A stretch of 64,000 nt of DNA, taken from positions 930,001 through 994,000 of the forward strand of contig NZ_CP139438.1 in NCBI RefSeq assembly GCF_034258515.1, given 5' to 3'. Within the stretch, counting starts at the first letter, position 1; the number at the start of each line of letters is the position of its first letter. The position numbers and the translations under genes were made by a program. Of this stretch, positions 34,587 to 43,622 are shown one piece after another. The DNA comes from Pseudarthrobacter oxydans. Its GTDB lineage: Bacteria > Actinomycetota > Actinomycetes > Actinomycetales > Micrococcaceae. The notes beneath the pieces are model-generated. The model was not told the origin of the DNA. It saw only the letters and a list, made by a program, of their open reading frames with translations, and made no database searches.

Positions 34587-35240
34587 ATGACATCACAGAA
34601 CGTCCCTACGTCCTGGCGAGCCCGGTCCAGTGCCGCCGCGTTCATCGTTGCAGCGGGGCTGACACTCGCCGGCTGCGCGGGTGGCGCCCCCGCAGACCCC
34701 GGCGCGTTGTCCTCCGCGCCGACGGGCTCGCCGACGTCCAGCCCTTCGGCCACCCCGGCCCCGACCCCCACCGCCGTGTACAAGCCGGCTGACGCATCCG
34801 GGCCGGCCCAAAACGTCCCAGTCCCCGTGCTGCCCGAGGTGGCAAAGACAGAGACGAAGGAGGGCGCTGAGGCGTTTGCGAAGTATTGGTTCTCAATTCT
34901 GGGCTACGCATATGAGACGGGTGACACTCGCGCGTTATCCAAGTTTTCTAAACCTGAGTGCGCATTCTGCCAGGGCCTCGTGGATGACATCGACGCTGCT
35001 TGGGCTGAAAACAAGTGGATTTCTGGCGGTCAAATAGAAATTCCGGTGGCAACCGCGAAGCCTGCCACTGACGGCTCTACGCAGGTGGTCCTTCAAGTAC
35101 TACAGAAGGAACTGGTCATCCACAACCAAGACGGGAGCCCATATCAAGAAAAGACCCCCGCAACGAATGCGGGAAGCGTCGCAGTAATGAAGTACGCCGA
35201 TGAAGGATGGGTGGTCAACGACCTAGGGTTGATCCGTTAG
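34587..35240 (+). CDS. DUF6318-family lipoprotein
   Basis: 217-aa exported lipoprotein. Basic N-terminus, hydrophobic stretch and lipobox LTLAGC (Cys about residue 30), then a Pro/Thr/Ser-rich linker of about 40 residues and a globular domain (EGAEAFAKYWFSILGYAYETGD; CAFCQGL) matching the actinobacterial DUF6318 family, which has an NTF2-like pattern. Function unknown. Base composition drops to lower GC in its second half. Its stop lies 2 nt before the next ATG, so both are one transcript. Confidence 0.82.
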   Translation: MTSQNVPTSWRARSSAAAFIVAAGLTLAGCAGGAPADPGALSSAPTGSPTSSPSATPAPTPTAVYKPADASGPAQNVPVPVLPEVAKTETKEGAEAFAKYWFSILGYAYETGDTRALSKFSKPECAFCQGLVDDIDAAWAENKWISGGQIEIPVATAKPATDGSTQVVLQVLQKELVIHNQDGSPYQEKTPATNAGSVAVMKYADEGWVVNDLGLIR

Positions 35241-35242
35241 CC

Positions 35243-36184
35243 ATGGGTTACATAGGCAAGATCCTCACAATTCTCGCCTGCTGTGTGTTGCTTCTGACGA
35301 CGTCTTTGTTGACTGCCCACGCGGAAGACGGGGCGGATCCAAAGCCACGGATCGGTGGAGGCTTTGTAGACACTGGGCTTCAAATGGGGGCGGATACTTG
35401 GATAACTGATCCTGATACTGGCGAATTTCGTCGTGCTGAACCCGGCAGTGTCAACACGGACCCCAACGAGTACAAGTACGAACTCCAATGCCACCTCGGT
35501 GGGGGAGACTTCGACACGCCCTGCCTCGCGCGGCAGCTTGAGTGCAAAAACGGTCCCGGGGGTAAGGAAGGCATTCCCGTCACCTGGCTCTCCCGGCCCC
35601 GAGGTGTACCCGGCGCTGTTTGGGCTCATCACTCCGGCCCTACGTGCCTATTCGACGCCAGACCCGAGGACTTGCTGCCCAGGATCGCTGCCGACATCCA
35701 ACGGCAGTTCCAAAGCCTTCCGGTCAACGCCGGGACCGTGGTGGCCCAACCGAGTCCCCACACGCTGAGGGGTGCCGAAACCAACTTCTACGCGGAGGCA
35801 GCTGAACAGCAATTCGACGTCACCATGTTCGGGCAGGAGGTGCACATTGTCGCCACCCCGGTCCAGTACACCTGGAACTACGGGGACGGCACCGTGTTCG
35901 GTCCCCAGCCGTCAATGGGCGGACCATTGCCGCAGGACCGCTGGGGCGAGAAGACCCGGACGAGCCACGCCTACGGAGCCACGGGGGACTTCCAGGTAGT
36001 GCTGACCACCACCTTCCAGGGAACGTACTCGGTCAACGCCGGGCCGCCCCTGCCGATTCCCGGCCAGGGCCAGTTCAACGCTCCTGCCCAGACCATCAGC
36101 GTGTGGCGCTCGCTCACCCGAAACTACGCCGACGACTGCAACGCCAATCCCCAGGGCCAGGGCTGCCCGGGCGCGCCGCGGTAG
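35243..36184 (+). CDS. Exported PKD-domain-like protein
   Basis: 313-aa protein with an N-terminal signal peptide (ILTILACCVLLLTTSLLTAHA) and cleavage near AHA-ED. A PKD-like fold is seen at about residues 205-280: TPVQYTWNYGDGT (W-x-x-G-D-G) and TSHAYGATGDFQVVLTT. PKD domains mediate surface protein interactions. Two Cys pairs (CHLGGGDFDTPC; CNANPQGQGC) may form disulfides. Immediately downstream of the DUF6318 lipoprotein with 2-nt spacing. Codon use in the first 80 residues is more AT-rich than in neighbouring genes. Function unknown. Confidence 0.78.
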   Translation: MGYIGKILTILACCVLLLTTSLLTAHAEDGADPKPRIGGGFVDTGLQMGADTWITDPDTGEFRRAEPGSVNTDPNEYKYELQCHLGGGDFDTPCLARQLECKNGPGGKEGIPVTWLSRPRGVPGAVWAHHSGPTCLFDARPEDLLPRIAADIQRQFQSLPVNAGTVVAQPSPHTLRGAETNFYAEAAEQQFDVTMFGQEVHIVATPVQYTWNYGDGTVFGPQPSMGGPLPQDRWGEKTRTSHAYGATGDFQVVLTTTFQGTYSVNAGPPLPIPGQGQFNAPAQTISVWRSLTRNYADDCNANPQGQGCPGAPR

Positions 36185-36305
36185 GGGGTCAGCAAGGCAA
36201 GCGTTGCCCGCGAACCTGCTGTGATTCCCATCGCAACCGGAATAGCCGCGGGTGGTTCCCGGTTGGCAAGGACAGTACGTCTTCAGCCTTCGAAAGGAAC
36301 TGCGC

Positions 36306-36536
36306 ATGCTGTTTTCCCCTCTCACCCTCGGCGAACTTGAACTCCCCAACCGGCTGGTCATGGCGCCCCTGACGCGGCTCCGCGCAGGTGAGGAAGGCGT
36401 CCCCGGCCCGCTCGTCGTCGAGCATTACCGCCAGCGCGCGTCCCTTGGCCTCATCGTCAGCGAAGGAACGTTCCCCACGCCCGCCGGCCGATCCTACGCC
36501 GGCCAGCCGGGCATCGTCACCGAAGAACAGGTTGCC
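36306..36536 (+). pseudogene. Old Yellow Enzyme (alkene reductase), 5' fragment cut by IS
   Basis: First 77 codons of an FMN-dependent OYE/NemA-like ene-reductase: MLFSPLTLGELELPNRLVMAPLTRLRA in outline, with EHYRQRASLGLIVSEGT, the standard N-terminal strand and FMN-binding region. The frame runs up to the 8-bp duplication AGGTTGCC (36529-36536) and into the IS. Joining this to 37990-38829 restores one uninterrupted frame of 356 codons, the normal OYE length, reading VAG-WKKVTDAVHAEGG across the junction. So the gene was intact before the insertion. Confidence 0.92.
36529..36536. repeat. Target-site duplication, left copy
   Basis: AGGTTGCC directly outside the left end of the IS, identical to 37982-37989. 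Eight bp is the usual ISL3-family duplication length. Confidence 0.95.
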
Positions 36537-37981
36537 GGCTCTTCGTGGTTGATGGGGAATTGTGTTCGTGTCGTTGAAGACAAGAGGGCCCGTGGCCCTG
36601 CTGGGATGAGTGTGTCTAAGCATTCAACCTGGAACAGGACCACGAGCCGTGATCGAGCCTACCGGGGTCGCAGCCGATGCTGCCACCATCCTTTTTAACC
36701 TTCCGGACTACCGCGTCATTTCCACTGTCATCGCTGCCGGCCAGCGGCGGGTCATTATCGAAACCGACCACCCGCCGGGGTGCCCGAGCTGTGGTGTCAT
36801 CGCCTCCCGGCGAAAGGAACGCCGTCTCCAGCGGCTCCGCGATATTCCGGTCGCTGGCACGGTGGAAGTGCTTTGGTCCAAGTACCGCTGGTACTGCGAA
36901 GAGCCAAGGTGCGACCGGCTGTCGTTCTTTGAATCCACGCCCCAAGTCCCGCGCCGCGCCCGCTCGACGGGCCGGCTTCGGGACCAGCTTGCAGAGGCGG
37001 TCATCCGCTCCGGCCGGGCGGTGTCTGAAACCGCTGCCGGCTTCGCCGTGTCCTGGTGGTTGGTCCGGGCCGCGGTTACCGAGGCCTGCTTACTGAAACT
37101 GCCTGACGTGGACAAGCTCAGCCCTCGGATGCTCGGCATCGATGAACACCGATTCCGGTCCGTGCGCTACTTCCAGGACCCGTCAACAAAGGTGTGGACC
37201 CGGTTCGAGCCGTGGATGACAACCATCGTTGACCTGGACACCGGACAGGTCCTCGGCGTGGTCGACGGGCGGGACCACAAGGGCGTCGGAGACTGGCTGT
37301 TCGCCCGGCCCCTGGAATGGCGGCTGGCCGTGCAGGTCGTCGCCATCGACCCCTCCGCGGCGTTCCGCAAAGCGCTGCGGATGTGGCTTCCCCGGACCGC
37401 GGTGGCGGTTGATCACTTCCACCTGATCTCGCTGGCCAACCAGGCCATGACCGAGACCCGGCAGAACCTCTCCCAACAGGTCAAGGGCCGCCGCGGACGG
37501 GCTGTCGACAAGGCCTGGGCCCACCGCATGCTGCTCCTGCGCGGCGGCGACAACCTCAGCAGCAGGGCAGCCCTCCGACTCAAGGAAGTGTTCGCGCTGG
37601 ACGATCCAACAGGAACCCTCCAGGCCGTCTGGAAAGTCAAGGAACAGCTCCGGGCCCTGCTGCGCAGCGGCTCGCTCGAAGACTCCGCGGCAGCGAAAAC
37701 AAAACTCGAAGAGCTCGTGAAGGCAGCAGCCAGGCCGGAAACGAACAGGCTCTACCGCACTGTCTGCAGGTGGTGGAAAGAGATCGAGGTGCTCATCATT
37801 ACCGGCGCGACGACCGGCAAGGTCGAGGCCAACAACACCGCTATCAAAAACATCAAGCGCACCGCACGTGGTTATCGCAATCCCGCCAACTACAAATCGA
37901 TTATTCTCTTGAGAAGTGCCGTCCGCACGGCGGCATGACGCTCACTCCAGGGACCCGTTTCCCCACGAACCGCGAAGAGCC
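36537..37981 (+). mobile_element. ISL3-family insertion sequence, complete
   Basis: 1,445-bp element. Left end GGCTCTTCGTGGTTGATGGG and right end (reverse complement) GGCTCTTCGCGGTTCGTGGG form imperfect terminal inverted repeats of about 23 bp. It is flanked by identical 8-bp duplications (36529-36536, 37982-37989). The single transposase gene is intact and a small hairpin (36585-36599, AGGGCC/GGCCCT) lies upstream of it. Perfect duplications and intact ORF indicate a recent, possibly still active insertion. Confidence 0.95.
36649..37938 (+). CDS. ISL3-family transposase
   Basis: 429-aa DDE transposase. N-terminal zinc-binding region CPSCGVIASRRKERR...YRWYCEEPRC, HTH region (SGRAVSETAAGFAVSWWLVR), then DDE domain: first Asp in LGIDEHRFR (about residue 163), second Asp in VVAIDPS or VDHFH (about 232/253), Glu in GKVEANNTAIKN (about 391), followed by the ISL3 hallmark KRTARGYRN. 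GTG 36649 preferred, with AGGA upstream; GTG 36610 is also in frame. It fills nearly the whole element. Confidence 0.93.
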   Translation: MIEPTGVAADAATILFNLPDYRVISTVIAAGQRRVIIETDHPPGCPSCGVIASRRKERRLQRLRDIPVAGTVEVLWSKYRWYCEEPRCDRLSFFESTPQVPRRARSTGRLRDQLAEAVIRSGRAVSETAAGFAVSWWLVRAAVTEACLLKLPDVDKLSPRMLGIDEHRFRSVRYFQDPSTKVWTRFEPWMTTIVDLDTGQVLGVVDGRDHKGVGDWLFARPLEWRLAVQVVAIDPSAAFRKALRMWLPRTAVAVDHFHLISLANQAMTETRQNLSQQVKGRRGRAVDKAWAHRMLLLRGGDNLSSRAALRLKEVFALDDPTGTLQAVWKVKEQLRALLRSGSLEDSAAAKTKLEELVKAAARPETNRLYRTVCRWWKEIEVLIITGATTGKVEANNTAIKNIKRTARGYRNPANYKSIILLRSAVRTAA

Positions 37982-37989
37982 AGGTTGCC
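37982..37989. repeat. Target-site duplication, right copy
   Basis: AGGTTGCC directly outside the right end of the IS, identical to 36529-36536. Confidence 0.95.
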
Positions 37990-38829
37990 GGCTGGAAGAA
38001 GGTCACCGACGCCGTTCACGCCGAAGGAGGCCGCATGTTCGCACAGATCATGCACGGCGGCCGCGTCTCGCACCCGGACATCACCGGCGGGCTCGCGCTG
38101 GTGGCTCCCAGTGCCGTCGCCATCGAAGGCGAAGTCCGCACGCCCCTTGGCAAGCAGCCCTACCCGGTGCCGCATGCGCTCACCACGGATGAGCTGCCCA
38201 TGGTGATCCAGGAGTTCGTGAACGCGTCGCTCAACGCCATCGAGGCCGGCTTCGACGGCGTCGAACTGCACTCGGCCAACGGCTACCTGCTGCACGAATT
38301 CCTGGCGCCCAACTCCAATGTTCGCGACGACAGCTACGGCGGCTCGCCCGAGAACCGTGCCCGGTTCGTCATCGAAACCGTGAACGCCGTGGTGGCCGCC
38401 GTTGGCGCCAACCGCGTGGGCATCCGCATCTCCCCCGAGCACAACGTGCAGGGCATCGCTGAAACTGATGCCGCCGACGTTCGTGCCACGTATGAGGTGC
38501 TCGTGGACAGCATCGCACCGCTCAACCTTGCCTACCTGAGCATCCTGCACCACGAGCCGTCCGGGGAGCTGGTCCAGGATCTCCGTGCCCGCTTCGGCGG
38601 GACCTTCCTGGTGAACACCGGATTCGGCGTGATCACCACCCGGGATGAGGCCGCGTCCCTGGTGGCAGACGGTCTCGCCGACGCCGTGGTGGTGGGCCGC
38701 CCCGCCATCGCCAACCCGGACCTTGCCCGCCGCTGGAAGGAAAGCCTCCCGCTGAACGAGCCGGACCCGTCCACGTTCTACGCCGACGGTGCTCAGGGAT
38801 ACACGGACTACCCCGCCTACCAGAACTAG
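37990..38829 (+). pseudogene. Old Yellow Enzyme (alkene reductase), 3' fragment
   Basis: Remaining 279 codons of the split OYE gene. It keeps the FMN/substrate core: AQIMHGGRVSHP (about 15 residues in), FDGVELHSANGYLLHEFLAPNSNVRDDSYGGS in outline with the His-Asn substrate pair region, RVGIRISPEHN, and the phosphate-binding C-terminus NTGFGVITTRDEA...DAVVVGRPAIANPDLARRW. An internal ATG at 38035 could start a truncated product, but it would lack the N-terminal FMN-binding strands and is unlikely to work. Confidence 0.9.
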
Positions 38830-38846
38830 AACAAGGCTTAACGACG

Positions 38847-38876
38847 ACGGCGGCACCCGGCTTTGGGTGCCGCCGT
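38847..38876 (+). terminator. Hairpin after the OYE gene
   Basis: Perfect 12-bp stem ACGGCGGCACCC / GGGTGCCGCCGT with 6-nt loop, 17 nt after the OYE stop, without a strong T-run. Its left arm resembles that of the terminator at 11087. Confidence 0.7.
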
Positions 38877-39046
38877 TGCTGGCTGCGCGGTGTGCTGTCC
38901 CGGCAGCTGGCGCCGAAGGCCATCCGACGGCCTCCGGATCACACTGTTAATTTGGCCCGCCGGGCCCTCAGGGATGCCGGCGGTGATCAGATGCTACTCC
39001 ATCGAATGGACTTTTGCTAGGCCTGATTTTCGGCAAGCGCATGCCG

Positions 39047-39343
39047 CTAAAGCACGGCCTCCCGGCCGGTTCCTTCCCTCATCACCAGCCGGCCGTCCTC
39101 GATCGAAACCAGCACGCTTTTAGGCTTGCCGGTGACCTTTGTGATCGCCTTAAGCCCCCGGTTGGTCACCTCCACGCCCACCTGCGCGCCCTTCGCCGGC
39201 AGCTCCACGGACACCTCGTTGGCAATGCCCAGAATCGGGTTGGTGGACACACCGAGGTCCCGCCGTGCTTGTTTGCCGTTGACCGTCACGGTGATGTTGG
39301 CCTCCTCGAACCCCTCCTGAAAGACGATAAGCAGTTCCCGCAT
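39047..39343 (-). CDS. Hypothetical protein, beta-rich
   Basis: 98-aa protein not recognised. It looks all-beta (NITVTVNGKQARRDLGVS; EVSVELPAKGAQVGVEVTNRG; KSVLVSIEDGRLVMREG), with no signal peptide, Cys or membrane segment. The ATG at 39343 is chosen because GAGGAAGAGG precedes it at 5 nt; the frame is open to 39364. It is divergent from tex. A small adhesion-like or immunoglobulin-like fold is conceivable but unsupported. Confidence 0.6.
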   Translation of the reverse strand: MRELLIVFQEGFEEANITVTVNGKQARRDLGVSTNPILGIANEVSVELPAKGAQVGVEVTNRGLKAITKVTGKPKSVLVSIEDGRLVMREGTGREAVL

Positions 39344-39495
39344 GGTGGCCTCTTCCTCGAGCATTGGGCGCTTGTGACGGCACCTCCACTACAGCACTTT
39401 GCGGGCGGGAGCGGAATACCTTTGCGGGCCGTGCCGGTAAGCCTGCTGCTGAATCGGCAGTGGAGCCGGGCAAGCCCGTAAGGCAAGATGTTCTG

Positions 39496-41907
39496 GTGAC
39501 TCAACTGCCGCAGGCCCCGTCCGCTCCCTCCCCGTCCACGAAACCGGACGATGCCATCTACTCGCAGATAGCCGCAGAGCTGGGTGTCAAGGCCTGGCAG
39601 GTGAAGGCGGCTGTTGAACTGCTCGACGGCGGATCCACAGTGCCGTTCATCGCCCGCTACCGCAAGGAGGCCACGGGGACGCTCGACGATACCCAGCTCC
39701 GCGAGCTCGACGAACGGCTCCGCTACCTCCGCGAACTTGCCGACCGCCGTCGTTCGGTGCTCGACGCGATCGAAGCGCAGGGCCAGCTGACTCCCGAGCT
39801 GGCGAAGGCCATCCTCGCCGCGGACACGAAGTCCAGGCTTGAAGACATTTACCTGCCGTTCAAGTCCAAGCGGCGGACGAAGGCACAGATTGCGCGGGAA
39901 GCCGGCCTGGAGCCCCTGGCGGATGCCCTGCTCAAACGGCCGGACCTGGACCCGGAACGCGAGGCCGCCAAGTACCTCAACTCCGGGCACGCCATCGCCG
40001 ACGCGGCTGCGGCCCTCGCCGGGGCACGCGCGATCCTTGTTGAGAGGGTGGCCCAGGACCCTGACCTCGCGGCCACCCTGCGCGAGCGGCTGTGGACGCA
40101 GGGCCGCATGGTGTCCCGCGTGAAGAAGGGGAAGGAAGTCGAGGGCCAGAAGTTCGCCGACTACTTCGAGTTCGCCCAGGCGCCCGCCGGGATGCCTTCC
40201 CACCGCGTCCTTGCATTGCTCCGCGGCGAGAAGGACGGCGTCCTTGAGCTGGACCTTGCCGAGGCAGATCCAGCGGACGACGACGGCCTGGCCGCCGCGC
40301 GCTCGCGGTACGAGGCCGCGGTGGCCAGGTGCCTCGGGGTCACCGACCGTGGCCGTCCCGCCGACGCGTGGCTGGTCCAGACTGCGCAGGTGGCGTGGCG
40401 GTCCCGGGTGCTGTCCCGGCTGACCGCGGATCTCCGCGGCAAAATGTTCGCTGCCGCCGAGGATGAGGCCGTCCGGGTCTTCGCCGCCAACCTGCGCGAC
40501 GTGCTGCTGGCCGCCCCGGCGGGGAACCGGGCCACGCTCGGGCTGGACCCGGGACTGCGCACCGGCGTCAAAGTGGCTGTGGTGGACGGCACCGGCAAGG
40601 TGGTGGCCACCGACACCGTCTACCCGCATGCGCCCGCCCGGAAGTGGGACGAAGCATTGGCAACCCTGGTGCGGCTGGCGCGGCAGCACGCCGTCGAACT
40701 TATCGCCATTGGCAACGGCACGGCGTCGCGGGAAACGGACAAACTCGCGGCGGAGCTGATCAAGCGGCTGCCGGAAGTGGACCGGAAGCCGCAGAAGCTG
40801 GTGGTGTCCGAAGCGGGTGCGTCTGTCTATTCGGCCTCGGCCCTGGCCGCTGCTGAGCTGCCGGGGATGGACGTGTCCCTTCGCGGAGCGGTCTCCATTG
40901 CCCGCCGTCTCCAGGACCCGCTCGCCGAGCTGGTGAAAATCGACCCGAAGTCCATCGGTGTGGGCCAGTACCAGCATGACGTGACGGCCTCGAAACTGGA
41001 CCGCAGCCTGGACGCCGTGGTGGAGGACTGCGTGAACGCCGTCGGCGTGGACGTCAACACCGCCTCGCCCGCGCTGCTCAGCCGCGTGGCCGGCGTCGGG
41101 CCCTTGCTGAGCGAAAACATTGTGGCCTACCGGAACGAGCACGGCCCCTTCGCCAAGCGCACGGACCTGAAAAAGGTGCCGCGGCTCGGTGCCAAGGCGT
41201 TCGAGCAGTGCGCCGGCTTCCTCCGGATCACCGGGGGAGCGGAGCCGCTGGACGCATCCAGTGTGCATCCGGAGTCCTACGCGGTGGCGCGTAAGATCCG
41301 GGCTGCCGCCGGTTCCGCGCCGGCCTCCTCCCTGGACCCGCGCGACTTCGTGGACGATACGTTCGGCCTGCCCACGGTGCAGGACATTCTGTCCGAGCTG
41401 GACAAGCCCGGCCGGGACCCGCGTCCCGCGTTTGCGGCCGCGACATTCTCCGAGGGAATCGAGAAGATCTCAGACCTCAAGCCCGGAATGGTGCTGGAAG
41501 GAACGGTGACCAATGTTGCTGCGTTCGGCGCGTTCGTGGATGTGGGCGTCCACCAGGATGGCCTGGTCCACGTCTCGGCGATGGCCAACCGCTTTGTTTC
41601 CGATCCGCGGGAAGTGGTTAAGTCCGGCCAGGTGGTGCGGGTGAAGGTGCTGGAGGCGGATCCTGACCGGAAGCGGATTTCGCTGACCCTGAGGCTCGAC
41701 GACGAACCCTCCGTTGGAGGGGCGGGCTCGGGGCGCGCCGGCAACAGTTCACGAACCCAGGGACGCGGCAGGGAGAAGGGCGGAAATCCCGCACGGAATA
41801 TGCCATCGCCGGCCCGCTCGTCCGCGGCCCCGGCGCCTGTTAGGAAGGAAGCCCCTGTCAACACGGCCATGGCTGAGGCGTTGCGGAAGGCCGGCCTGGA
41901 CAAGTAG
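39496..41907 (+). CDS. tex: Tex-family RNA-binding transcription accessory protein
   Basis: 803-aa protein with the full Tex layout: N-terminal helical domain (YSQIAAELGVKAWQVKAAVELLDGGSTVPFIARYRKEATG in outline), YqgF/RNase H-like domain (LGLDPGLRTGVKVAVVDG, about residue 350), helix-hairpin-helix pair (SPALLSRVAGVGPLLSENIVAYR, about 525), and S1 RNA-binding domain (GMVLEGTVTNVAAFGAFVDVG, about 660-735) with a basic tail. Tex associates with transcription/RNA processing and is widely conserved. GTG 39496 is preferred, as the conserved region begins soon after it; 44 further upstream codons are Gly/Arg/Thr-rich and lack an RBS. Confidence 0.95.
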   Translation: MTQLPQAPSAPSPSTKPDDAIYSQIAAELGVKAWQVKAAVELLDGGSTVPFIARYRKEATGTLDDTQLRELDERLRYLRELADRRRSVLDAIEAQGQLTPELAKAILAADTKSRLEDIYLPFKSKRRTKAQIAREAGLEPLADALLKRPDLDPEREAAKYLNSGHAIADAAAALAGARAILVERVAQDPDLAATLRERLWTQGRMVSRVKKGKEVEGQKFADYFEFAQAPAGMPSHRVLALLRGEKDGVLELDLAEADPADDDGLAAARSRYEAAVARCLGVTDRGRPADAWLVQTAQVAWRSRVLSRLTADLRGKMFAAAEDEAVRVFAANLRDVLLAAPAGNRATLGLDPGLRTGVKVAVVDGTGKVVATDTVYPHAPARKWDEALATLVRLARQHAVELIAIGNGTASRETDKLAAELIKRLPEVDRKPQKLVVSEAGASVYSASALAAAELPGMDVSLRGAVSIARRLQDPLAELVKIDPKSIGVGQYQHDVTASKLDRSLDAVVEDCVNAVGVDVNTASPALLSRVAGVGPLLSENIVAYRNEHGPFAKRTDLKKVPRLGAKAFEQCAGFLRITGGAEPLDASSVHPESYAVARKIRAAAGSAPASSLDPRDFVDDTFGLPTVQDILSELDKPGRDPRPAFAAATFSEGIEKISDLKPGMVLEGTVTNVAAFGAFVDVGVHQDGLVHVSAMANRFVSDPREVVKSGQVVRVKVLEADPDRKRISLTLRLDDEPSVGGAGSGRAGNSSRTQGRGREKGGNPARNMPSPARSSAAPAPVRKEAPVNTAMAEALRKAGLDK

Positions 41908-42022
41908 CCGCTTCCCTGACGGTCAGGCGAGGGCAGCGGTCGGTTGACGTGGGAAGACACGTCCGGAGCGGCTCGGCCTCGGCCGACTTTCGGCGGCAGG
42001 GGGTTTCTGCAAAGGTTGCTTC

Positions 42023-42343
42023 ATGACTTATTTCCTGGAGTACACGATTCCCGCCGCGCCCGACGAAGCCGAGTTTGAGTTTCCCTATGATGAGATCAAC
42101 CCCGGGACCACTATTCCGTTGTCGGAGACCGATGCGGAGGTGGTGCACGCCCCGGAACTCCCGGCCAGGACCGGCATCGTCGCTGCCACCGTTCCCGAAG
42201 CGAAGCTTGAGGCTGAGCAGCTGATCCTGCACAGCCGGGCTTCTGAAGGTTCCCTCTACTTTGACCCGTCCAATTCCCTGCAGGCCGGAGTTGGAACGCT
42301 CGTTGCCACGTTCAGCGAAGGCCGGGGCTGGCAGGACGCCTAA
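42023..42343 (+). CDS. Hypothetical protein
   Basis: 106-aa acidic protein, not recognised. It begins MTYFLEYTIPAAPDEAEFEFPYDEINPG and is rich in Glu, Ala and Pro, without TM helices, signal peptide or Cys. AAAGG precedes the ATG. Its stop overlaps the convergent DUF2071 gene by 4 nt. Confidence 0.6.
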   Translation: MTYFLEYTIPAAPDEAEFEFPYDEINPGTTIPLSETDAEVVHAPELPARTGIVAATVPEAKLEAEQLILHSRASEGSLYFDPSNSLQAGVGTLVATFSEGRGWQDA

Positions 42344-43113
42344 GTGCCCGCAGGCTGGCCGGGGCGCCCCACCAGCCTTGGCCGTCCGAACTGGGTCCGC
42401 ACGCCAGGCGAAAACAGGACAGATTCAGGCGGCCCGCTCACCCTGATACCCGCTGAAGCAATCAGTTCATCCTTCACATGGTGCAGCGTGGCAGAGCACA
42501 GCGGCCATGGCTCGTGGGTGTTGGGAATGTAGATGCTCCGTCCCCCGAATACGCCGTGCATGCCAAACCTTGCCGTCAGAAAGACCGATAACGGGTCGTC
42601 GACGGCGGCCCCGGGCTGGGGTACGACGACGAAACTGCTCCGTGCCCCTTGCCCGAAGCGCCTGACAGAAAAGCCGGGGGCGTCATTGCCCGGCGAGTCC
42701 GGCTCCGCCTGCGAATACCGGATCCGCGACCACACGTAGGGAATTCCCGCTGCCCGGGCCGCCAAAACCACTGGCAGCCGGTCCGCGTCCAAGCTCAGGA
42801 AGACCACGCCCCGGGTTCCGTCGGGTTCCCGCGAGTAGAGGCGCACATTGACTTCATTGAAGCTGCCCAGATACGGGATCCGTGGGCCGCGTCCAAATCC
42901 GGCGTTCTTCATGCGGAAACCGATAAGCCCCACCCACGAACTGCCGTCGAAGACGTCCGGCTGCACTCCAGGGGGCATGAATCGGGCAGCTACGCTTTCC
43001 GGGAGGCGCCAGTGAAGGAAGATGGCGTCGGCCCACCGCTGGTCCATGATGCGGGGCAGTGGAAGCTCAGGCGGGGTGGGCCAGAGGCCGGCGGCGGTTG
43101 GATGGGTGTCCAC
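42340..43113 (-). CDS. DUF2071/YqjF-family protein
   Basis: 257-aa protein matching the DUF2071 (YqjF-like) family: QRWADAIFLHWRLPESVAARFMPPGVQPDVFDGSSWVGLIGFRM in outline near the N-terminus, then NEVNVRLYSREPDGTRGVVFLSLDADRLPVVLAAR and the C-terminal segment with HEPWPLCSATLHHVKDELI. The family adopts an acetoacetate decarboxylase-like fold of unknown activity. Cytosolic; full length. Confidence 0.85.
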   Translation of the reverse strand: MDTHPTAAGLWPTPPELPLPRIMDQRWADAIFLHWRLPESVAARFMPPGVQPDVFDGSSWVGLIGFRMKNAGFGRGPRIPYLGSFNEVNVRLYSREPDGTRGVVFLSLDADRLPVVLAARAAGIPYVWSRIRYSQAEPDSPGNDAPGFSVRRFGQGARSSFVVVPQPGAAVDDPLSVFLTARFGMHGVFGGRSIYIPNTHEPWPLCSATLHHVKDELIASAGIRVSGPPESVLFSPGVRTQFGRPRLVGRPGQPAGT

Positions 43114-43155
43114 GTGCGAAGCCTACCGGAGGCTGCCGGCCGTTCACGCTGGCGC

Positions 43156-43551
43156 TTATTCGGCGGCGGCGCCCGCAGGATAGCGGGCCTCCCGGGACTC
43201 CTTCTGCCACGGCCAGCGCCCGGTGATTTCCAGCTCCAGCGAGAAACTGAGGAACGTCCGGATCAGAACGATGACGGCGAGAACGCCGACACTTTCGAAG
43301 GTTGGGGTGACGGCGACCGTGCGGATGATGTCGGCGGCCACCAGCAGTTCAAGGCCCAGGAGGATGGACCTGCCCAGCAGCTGCCGGTAAGAGCGGTACA
43401 GAGTCAGCTTTTCGGCGCCGGCGGGCAGTCTGCGGGGCTGGTGGCCGCGAAGCGCGAGGGGGATGGAGATGAGCGCCCCGACCACCATCACGGCCACCCC
43501 CGCAAAATCGACAAATTCGCCGACCGTTTCAATGATGTGCCGAAAATCCAT
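43156..43551 (-). CDS. DUF1622 family membrane protein
   Basis: 131-aa integral membrane protein with three TM helices (VDFAGVAVMVVGALISIPLAL; SILLGLELLVAADIIRTVAV; VGVLAVIVLIRTFLSFSLELEI). The L-G-R-x-I-L-L-G-L-E-x-L-V-A-A-D-I-I-x-T motif is the DUF1622 hallmark. Function unknown. Confidence 0.88.
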   Translation of the reverse strand: MDFRHIIETVGEFVDFAGVAVMVVGALISIPLALRGHQPRRLPAGAEKLTLYRSYRQLLGRSILLGLELLVAADIIRTVAVTPTFESVGVLAVIVLIRTFLSFSLELEITGRWPWQKESREARYPAGAAAE

Positions 43552-43622
43552 GGTGTATGCCTTCCTATGCGCCCGAGGCCAAGCTGCCAGCCTAAGCGCC
43601 GGCGCCGGTGTGCGGCCGCAAT

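Noticed and set aside
38035-38829. Independent shorter oxidoreductase starting at ATG 38035
   Set aside because: It is the 3' part of the IS-split OYE; the frame is continuous with the 5' fragment once the IS and one duplication are removed.
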